In this document: in pieces, positions 58,883-64,000 of the stretch
How positions within the stretch are numbered: position 1 is the first letter of the stretch
Layout: each line of letters starts with the position of its first letter
Origin: Verrucomicrobiia bacterium
GTDB taxonomy: Bacteria > Verrucomicrobiota > Verrucomicrobiia > Opitutales > Cerasicoccaceae
Reading direction: 5' to 3'
NCBI GenBank assembly: GCA_030425485.1
Contig: JAUIAM010000011.1
Coordinates: 35,318-99,317 of the forward strand
DNA length: 64,000 nt
The notes under the pieces: model-generated
Told to the model about the DNA's origin: nothing
Seen by the model: only the letters and a program-made list of their open reading frames with translations
Databases searched by the model: none
Made by a program: the position numbers and the translations under genes

Positions 58883-60235
58883 TCAACCCTGCTTCTTGCG
58901 TTCGGCCTTGAGCCGCTTCCACTCAGCTAGTCGCTCGGACAGAGCCGCCTCGGCACCATGCGGCTTGGGCACATAGAGTTCGAGCGGCGTTTCGAGGTAC
59001 TCCTGCCCACTAATGCCATCCGGCGCATCGTGGGAATACTGGTAGGTCTTTCCGTAGCCGAGCTGCTTGCCCACCTTGTTGTGGCTGTCGCGCAACCACG
59101 TCGGCACGGGCTGAACTGGACCGTCCTTGATCGCCTGGCGGGCACGCCCAATCGCCTCCGTGGCGGAATTACTCTTTGGGCACAGGGCCAGGAACAACGT
59201 ACAATGGCTGAGGTTAAGCTGGGCCTCGGGCATGCCGACAAAGTCCACTGCCTGCAGAGTTGCCGTAGCCACCTGGAGGCCGCGCGAGTCGGCCAGTCCG
59301 ATGTCCTCCGAGGCCAGGATGACCAGCCGACGGGCGATGAAGCGCGGGTCTTCCCCACCCTCCAGCATCTTGGCCAGCCAGTAGAGGGCCGCATCGGGGT
59401 CGGAGCCGCGCACACTCTTGATAAAGGCCGAAATGGTGTCGTAGTGCTCGTCCTCGTCCGCGTCGTAACGGATCTGCCGCTCACGGGCGAAAACCTCCAG
59501 CTCTGCGGGAGTGATCTCGCTCCCGGTGGGCTGACTGAGCACCAGCGTCTCCAGCGCGTTGAGTGCGCGGCGCATGTCTCCGTCACAGAGGCGGGCCAAG
59601 CCGACGAGCACCTCGTCTTCCGCACTGCATTTCGTCGCCCCGAGCCCGCGCTCGGCGTCCTCCAGCGCGCGGCGCAGCAGCGCAACGGTCGCCTCCTCCG
59701 GCAGGGGTTCCAGGCGAAAGAGGTGGCTGCGCGAGAGCAAGGGATCGATGATGTAAAAGCCGGGGTTGTGCGTGGTGGCACCGATCAGGCGGACATTGCC
59801 CGCCTCGACATCGGGCAAGAGCAGGTCCTGCTGCGCCTTGTTAAAACGGTGAATTTCGTCGATAAAGAGCACGGTCTGACGCGTCTCATAGCGAGCCATA
59901 CGCAGGACGTCACGCAACTCGGCCACGTTGGACATGACAGCGTTTAGCCGCACGCACTTCGCTCCGGTTTCCTGGGCAATGACTTCGGCCAGGGTGGTTT
60001 TTCCGCAGCCTGGAGGCCCGTAAAAAAGCAGGCTGCCAAAGGTGTCCGTGCTAATAAGCTTGGGCAGCAGCGCGTCCTTCCCCATCAGGTGCTCCTGTCC
60101 GAGCACTTCGCTCAGGTTGCGCGGCCGCATGCGCACCGCCAGCGGACGATGCACCTTGCGCGCAGGTTCGCCCGCGTCGGATTCATGGGGTGGCTTGGAC
60201 TGCTCAAACAAGCCGGACTGGAAAGCGTCACTCAC
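58883..60235 (-). CDS. rarA: Replication-associated recombination protein A (RarA/MgsA)
   Basis: 450-residue AAA+ ATPase related to the clamp-loader subunit and acting at stalled replication forks. Walker A GPPGCGKT is at 73-80, Walker B and sensor region LFIDEIHRFNK at 123-133, then IGATTHNPGF (sensor 1) and DGDMRRALNALE (sensor 2 with Arg). An extended C-terminal domain (about 260-450) is typical: CDG..., DPDAALYWLAKMLEGGEDP, RRLVILASEDIGLAD and PTHLRD-like PTWLRDSHNK. The start ATG is at 60235. It is monocistronic and convergent with the PEP-CTERM gene. Confidence 0.95.
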   Translation of the reverse strand: MSDAFQSGLFEQSKPPHESDAGEPARKVHRPLAVRMRPRNLSEVLGQEHLMGKDALLPKLISTDTFGSLLFYGPPGCGKTTLAEVIAQETGAKCVRLNAVMSNVAELRDVLRMARYETRQTVLFIDEIHRFNKAQQDLLLPDVEAGNVRLIGATTHNPGFYIIDPLLSRSHLFRLEPLPEEATVALLRRALEDAERGLGATKCSAEDEVLVGLARLCDGDMRRALNALETLVLSQPTGSEITPAELEVFARERQIRYDADEDEHYDTISAFIKSVRGSDPDAALYWLAKMLEGGEDPRFIARRLVILASEDIGLADSRGLQVATATLQAVDFVGMPEAQLNLSHCTLFLALCPKSNSATEAIGRARQAIKDGPVQPVPTWLRDSHNKVGKQLGYGKTYQYSHDAPDGISGQEYLETPLELYVPKPHGAEAALSERLAEWKRLKAERKKQG

Positions 60236-60286
60236 GGTAGAGCGATACCCTAGGCGAATTCACTCCGGTGGCAAGCCCGACCAGAC

Positions 60287-61045
60287 TCAGGCACGGCGGA
60301 GGCGCAAGGCAAACAGGCAGGCCCCCAAGCCGAGTATAGCGGCAAAGTGCCGGGCCTCAGGCACCACGCCCGCGGCGTTGTCGAAGCTCATGTAGTCGAT
60401 CCACATGCTGCCCGTACTGGTAGGCGTGCTGCCGGAGCCATCTCCAAGCAGGTAGTAGACGGGCCCGCCGCCGCTACCTGCCGTACCACTATAGACGACG
60501 TCTCCGTCGACTTTATACTGCACAACGCCGCCCTGGAGATGTATTTCGTAGGTATGCAGGACGTTGAGATTAAAACCATCGCCGTCCACGCGCACATTGC
60601 CCTCCGGGGTGAAAATATTTACGCCCGGTAATGCCTGACCGTTATCCGTTCCCTCGAAGAAAAAGGACGCGTAATAAAGGCCATCGCTCAACTGAAATCC
60701 CCACGACTGCGAGCCGCTGGTCAGCAGCGATGTCACCCTCAGCTTGTTTCCGCTCAATGACGAACCAACGGGGAAGCTGCTCGGGTCACTGCCCGCAGAG
60801 GGGTGGTTGCCAAACCAGATGCCGCGCACCGGAGCAGTCGTCATCTTCAGAAACCCGTCGTCGGCTACCCAACTCGTCCCGGAAAAAACCACCGTGGTGT
60901 ACAAGCTGGTATTCGTAGCCGGGTTCGCCCCCTCAACAACGGAGGCGTCCGGTGTGAAGTCACCGCTGAAGGTGATGATTTCTGCCGACAGTTTACAGGC
61001 CGACAGAAAGGCTAGAAGAAAGAGAGAACGGATGAGTATGGTCAT
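60287..61045 (-). CDS. PEP-CTERM secreted protein
   Basis: 252 residues from the ATG at 61045 (MTILIRSLFLLAFLSA); the frame reaches 61234 but those residues are not signal-like. Mature beta-rich protein (about 22-220), with WFGNHPSAGSDPSSFP and VNIFTPEGNVRVDGDG; the fold resembles a LamG or galactose-binding jellyroll but is not assigned. The C-terminus VVPEARHFAAILGLGACLFALRLRRA (in part) is a PEP-CTERM variant with PEA instead of PEP. The function is unknown, probably surface or exopolymer related. Confidence 0.85.
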   Translation of the reverse strand: MTILIRSLFLLAFLSACKLSAEIITFSGDFTPDASVVEGANPATNTSLYTTVVFSGTSWVADDGFLKMTTAPVRGIWFGNHPSAGSDPSSFPVGSSLSGNKLRVTSLLTSGSQSWGFQLSDGLYYASFFFEGTDNGQALPGVNIFTPEGNVRVDGDGFNLNVLHTYEIHLQGGVVQYKVDGDVVYSGTAGSGGGPVYYLLGDGSGSTPTSTGSMWIDYMSFDNAAGVVPEARHFAAILGLGACLFALRLRRA

Positions 61046-61223
61046 AGTCAGGTGAGTGGTAGTGCAGGTTAAAGCCTTATCGCGGTGGGGCAAAAGACAA
61101 GCCGATTTCTTTGCCAATATCGCACGAGGCACTTTTAAAGACGGACTTTCCGCTTGGCCACAGGGCAAGGCTTTGCCAGACTCAGGCCAACTCACCACGC
61201 TCCTCCACATCTGACTCGCTCCT

Positions 61224-63887
61224 ATGCCTACCAACCCGGAAAAAGAACGCCTTAGACAAGACGATAACCGAGAGAAAAACTGGAAGCGCTGGGGGCCCTA
61301 CCTCTCAGAGCGACAATGGGGCACCGTGCGCGAGGATTACTCCAAGGACGGCGAAGCCTGGAGCGACTTTACCCACGACCAGGCCCGCAGCCGCGCCTAC
61401 CGTTGGGGCGAGGACGGCCTGCTGGGCTTCACCGACCGCGAGTGCCGCCTGTGCTTTGGTCTCACCCTCTGGAACGAGCAGGACCCCATCCTCAAAGAGC
61501 GCCTCTTCGGCCTGACTGGCAACGAGGGCAACCACGGCGAGGACTGCAAGGAACTTTACTACTACCTCGAGTCCAGCCCCACCCACAGCTACGTTAAAAG
61601 CCTCTACAAATACCCCCAGGCGGCCTACCCCTACGCGTGGCTTATCAGTGAGAATGCACGCCGCGGCCTCGACGATCCGGAGTTTGAGCTGCTCGACACC
61701 GGCGTCTTTAACGACAACCGCTACTTCGATGTCTTTGCCGAATACGCCAAGCACGACGACAACGACCTGCTCATAAAGATCTCGATTGCCAATCGCGGGC
61801 CCGACACCGCCGCCATCCACCTGCTGCCCACCCTCTGGTTCCGCAACGGCTGGTCCTGGGGCTGCGGCCATGAAGGCTGCACGCTCAAACCCCGCATCGA
61901 GAAAGTCGGCACGAACCGCCTCAAAACAGAACACGAGACCCTCGGCACCTTCTTTTTCGAGGCCGAGCAAGACCCGCAAGCCTGGCTCTTCACCGAGAAC
62001 GAAACCAATCAACAGGCGCTCTACGCAGTCGCCAATGATACCCCTTACGTCAAGGACGCCTTTCACCGCTACCTCTGCCAGCAGGACTCCAGCGCCGTCA
62101 ATCCTGCCGAGCACGGCACCAAATCCGCACCGCACTACCGGCTGGAAATCCCCGCCGGAGAGACCGTTACGCTCAAGTTCCGCCTCTACGCACAAAAGTC
62201 CAAGCCGCGCACCGTTTTTGGCAAAGCCTTCGACAAGGTTTTCAAGGACCGTATTGACGAAACCAATACATTTTACCGCGAGATCATCGGCGACAACAAG
62301 CTCCACCCGCAGGAGGAGCAGGTCATCCGCCAGGCCTACGCGGGCCTGCTCCAGACGAAGCAATTCTACTTCTACTCGGTAAAAAACTGGCTCGAAGGCG
62401 ACCCCAACATGCCACCGCCCCCGCCCGAGCGTCGGGACGGCCGCAACGCCGAGTGGGAGACCCTTTTCAGCCGCGATGTCATCTCCATGCCCGATAAGTG
62501 GGAGTACCCCTGGTTTGCCGCCTGGGACCTCGCCTTCCACATGATCCCCTTTGACAAGATCGACCCGAACTTTGCCAAGCGGCAGCTCATCCTCATCCTG
62601 CGCGAATGGTACATGCACCCCAACGGGCAAATCCCCGCCTACGAGTGGAACTTCAGCGATGTCAACCCGCCCGTCCATGCATGGGCTGTCTGGCGTGTGT
62701 ATAAGATGACGGGCAAGCGCGGCGAACGCGACCGGGACTTCCTCGCCCAGTGCTTCCACAAGCTGCTCATCAACTTCACCTGGTGGGTCAACCGCAAGGA
62801 CCCCGAGGGCAAGAACCTCTTCTCCGGCGGATTCCTCGGCCTCGACAATATCGGCGCCTTTGACCGCTCCATGCCCCTCCCCGGTGGCGCACACCTGGAG
62901 CAAGCCGACGGCACCGCGTGGATGGCCTTCTTTTGCGCCACCATGCTCTCCATCGCGCTCGAGCTTGCGGGTGAAGACCCCGCCTATGAGGGCGTTGCCT
63001 CCAAGTTCTTCGAGCACTTCGTCGCTATCGCCGAGGCCATGAACACCATGGGCGGCTCCGGCCTGTGGAACGAGGAGGACGGTTTTTACTACGACATGCT
63101 CCAGGCCGAGGGTTCCACCATCCCGATGGCCATTCGCTCGATGGTTGGCCTGCTGCCCATCTGCGCGGTGGAAATCCTCAAAGTCGACACCATTAACAAG
63201 CTGCCGCGTTTCAAAAAGCGCATGCAGTGGTTCCTGGAGCACAACTCCGTCTTCGACAAGAACGTCTCCTGCCTGGAATTCGGCGGGGGCGTTGATGACG
63301 AGGCCAAGATGCTGCTGGCCATCCCTTCTGCCGACCGCCTGGAGCGGGTGCTCAAGTACCTCTTCGACGAGAACGAATTCCTCTCGGCCTACGGCCTGCG
63401 CTCACTCTCAAAGGTCCACAAGGACAATCCCTACGAACTGGACTACCACGGTAATTCCAGCACCGTGGGCTACGTCCCGGCGGAGTCAAACAGCTACCTC
63501 TTTGGCGGTAACTCGAACTGGCGCGGGCCGATCTGGTTTCCCGTCAACTACCTCATCATCGAAGCTTTGGAGAAGTACTACTATTTCTTTGGCGACAGCC
63601 TGAAGGTCGAGCTCCCCACCGGCTCCGGCAACTGGGTTAACCTGAACGAAGCAGCCAACGAACTCTCCGACCGCCTCTCGCGCATATTCCTGCCCAACGA
63701 GGCGGGCGACCGCCCCGTCCACGCCCAGCATGCGGGGTGGTACCGCGACGAGCACTTCAAGGACCTCACCCTCTTCTATGAGTACTTCCACGGCGACAGC
63801 GGGCGCGGCGTCGGCGCCAGCCACCAAACCGGATGGACGGGCCTCATCGCCAAGCTCCTTGAGGACAAGTGTCGTCGGCAGGGCTAG
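61224..63887 (+). CDS. GH63-like glucosidase (MGH1-type)
   Basis: 887-residue cytoplasmic glycoside hydrolase, with no signal peptide. An N-terminal beta-domain covers about 1-280 (RAYRWGEDGLLGFTDRECRLCFG). The (alpha/alpha)6 barrel has PWFAAWDLAFHMIPFDKIDP with the catalytic-region Asp, YEWNFSDVNPPVHAWAVW, and GGGLDEEAK-like GGGVDDEAKMLLAIPS. The end includes DRPVHAQHAGWYRDEHFKDL and YEYFHGDSGRGVGASHQTGWTG. The family includes glucosyl- and mannosylglycerate hydrolases and related alpha-glucosidases; the substrate cannot be told. Its stop codon overlaps the start of a repeat copy. It is divergent from the PEP-CTERM gene at 61045. Confidence 0.9.
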   Translation: MPTNPEKERLRQDDNREKNWKRWGPYLSERQWGTVREDYSKDGEAWSDFTHDQARSRAYRWGEDGLLGFTDRECRLCFGLTLWNEQDPILKERLFGLTGNEGNHGEDCKELYYYLESSPTHSYVKSLYKYPQAAYPYAWLISENARRGLDDPEFELLDTGVFNDNRYFDVFAEYAKHDDNDLLIKISIANRGPDTAAIHLLPTLWFRNGWSWGCGHEGCTLKPRIEKVGTNRLKTEHETLGTFFFEAEQDPQAWLFTENETNQQALYAVANDTPYVKDAFHRYLCQQDSSAVNPAEHGTKSAPHYRLEIPAGETVTLKFRLYAQKSKPRTVFGKAFDKVFKDRIDETNTFYREIIGDNKLHPQEEQVIRQAYAGLLQTKQFYFYSVKNWLEGDPNMPPPPPERRDGRNAEWETLFSRDVISMPDKWEYPWFAAWDLAFHMIPFDKIDPNFAKRQLILILREWYMHPNGQIPAYEWNFSDVNPPVHAWAVWRVYKMTGKRGERDRDFLAQCFHKLLINFTWWVNRKDPEGKNLFSGGFLGLDNIGAFDRSMPLPGGAHLEQADGTAWMAFFCATMLSIALELAGEDPAYEGVASKFFEHFVAIAEAMNTMGGSGLWNEEDGFYYDMLQAEGSTIPMAIRSMVGLLPICAVEILKVDTINKLPRFKKRMQWFLEHNSVFDKNVSCLEFGGGVDDEAKMLLAIPSADRLERVLKYLFDENEFLSAYGLRSLSKVHKDNPYELDYHGNSSTVGYVPAESNSYLFGGNSNWRGPIWFPVNYLIIEALEKYYYFFGDSLKVELPTGSGNWVNLNEAANELSDRLSRIFLPNEAGDRPVHAQHAGWYRDEHFKDLTLFYEYFHGDSGRGVGASHQTGWTGLIAKLLEDKCRRQG

Positions 63888-64000
63888 AGCATTTTAAGAA
63901 ATATTGTGTCCGCAGATTTCGCAGATTCACACAGATGATTCCGGGGTTATCCGTGAACATCTGTGTGATCCGTGGTTAAAATATAGAGACATCTCCGGCT
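63887..64000. repeat. Composite extragenic repeat, copy D, runs off the right edge
   Basis: GAGCATTTTAAGAAATATTG at 63887 matches 26410-26429 closely, and TCTCCGGCT at 63992-64000 matches 26457-26465. Between them is a 59-bp insert absent from copy A, with an 11-bp perfect inverted repeat, TCACACAGATG (63927-63937) and CATCTGTGTGA (63958-63968). The sequence after 64000 probably continues the repeat. Confidence 0.8.

Noticed and set aside
60042..60395. 117-codon plus-strand frame opposite the rarA start
   Set aside because: Overlaps rarA and the PEP-CTERM tail on the other strand; no start or composition support.
61305..63242. Minus-strand frame of 645 codons opposite the GH63-like gene
   Set aside because: Antisense shadow in a high-GC gene with clear family motifs on the plus strand.

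Overview
The window looks like chromosomal DNA from a Gram-negative member of the Verrucomicrobiota, most likely Opitutae (Puniceicoccaceae/Coraliomargaritaceae-like). The evidence is an outer-membrane gene set (LptD, a TonB-like protein, a DUF481 protein), four proteins ending in PEP-CTERM-type sorting tails, an autotransporter-type beta-strand-repeat protein, a carbohydrate-focused gene content, and dispersed extragenic repeats that translate into the well-known spurious HRRDA-type peptides. Almost no gene has a Shine-Dalgarno sequence. There is no rRNA, CRISPR array, prophage or intact IS element.

Layout. (1) 1-6.9 kb, minus strand: a uronate-catabolism operon read from a LacI regulator through a 2-hydroxyacid dehydrogenase, an Ldh2-type dehydrogenase, a KDG-kinase-like PfkB protein, a mannonate-oxidoreductase-like SDR, a PEP-CTERM trypsin-like protease and the start of uxaC, which runs off the left edge. 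(2) 7-26.4 kb: mostly core genes. These are a Na+/H+ antiporter, lptD, scpA, thioredoxin, a tightly overlapping maf-tonB-rluA-aroF-SLT operon, nadE, hemL, a GspE/PilB ATPase with a CheY-like regulator, and a large SF2 helicase. (3) 26.4-31.9 kb: a repeat-rich spacer, then an amino-sugar operon (a NagB-PIG-L fusion, a ROK protein and a stand-alone PIG-L deacetylase) divergent from an AraC regulator. (4) 32-45 kb: tRNA-Leu, then a glycan-utilisation locus with a sialate O-acetylesterase, a sialidase-like lipoprotein, a pseudopilin, a DHDPS/NanA-family lyase, a XylR-type regulator, an SSS symporter, a LamG PEP-CTERM protein, a sulfatase and a GH110-like beta-helix enzyme. (5) 45-48 kb: GPP34/GOLPH3-like, DUF4136 and DUF481 proteins, and tRNA-Thr. 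(6) 48.4-55.6 kb: a three-gene operon for a short exported protein, a CsgG-like protein and a 1837-residue exported protein combining a CsgG-like head, a beta-propeller, an FnIII-like module and three ankyrin blocks. (7) 55.8-64 kb: a small secreted protein, the beta-strand-repeat PEP-CTERM protein, rarA, another PEP-CTERM protein and a GH63-like glucosidase.

The most unusual item is the 48.4-55.6 kb operon. Ankyrin repeats are normally cytoplasmic, yet here they sit in an exported protein whose N-terminus resembles the CsgG-like product of the gene beside it. The second theme is sugar foraging. Uronate, amino-sugar and acetylated/sulfated galactoside genes lie near candidate operators that are repeated within each locus, and the sulfatase and the GH110-like enzyme lack signal peptides, which suggests that oligosaccharides are finished inside the cell. 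Functions are assigned from motifs read by eye; no database search was possible.
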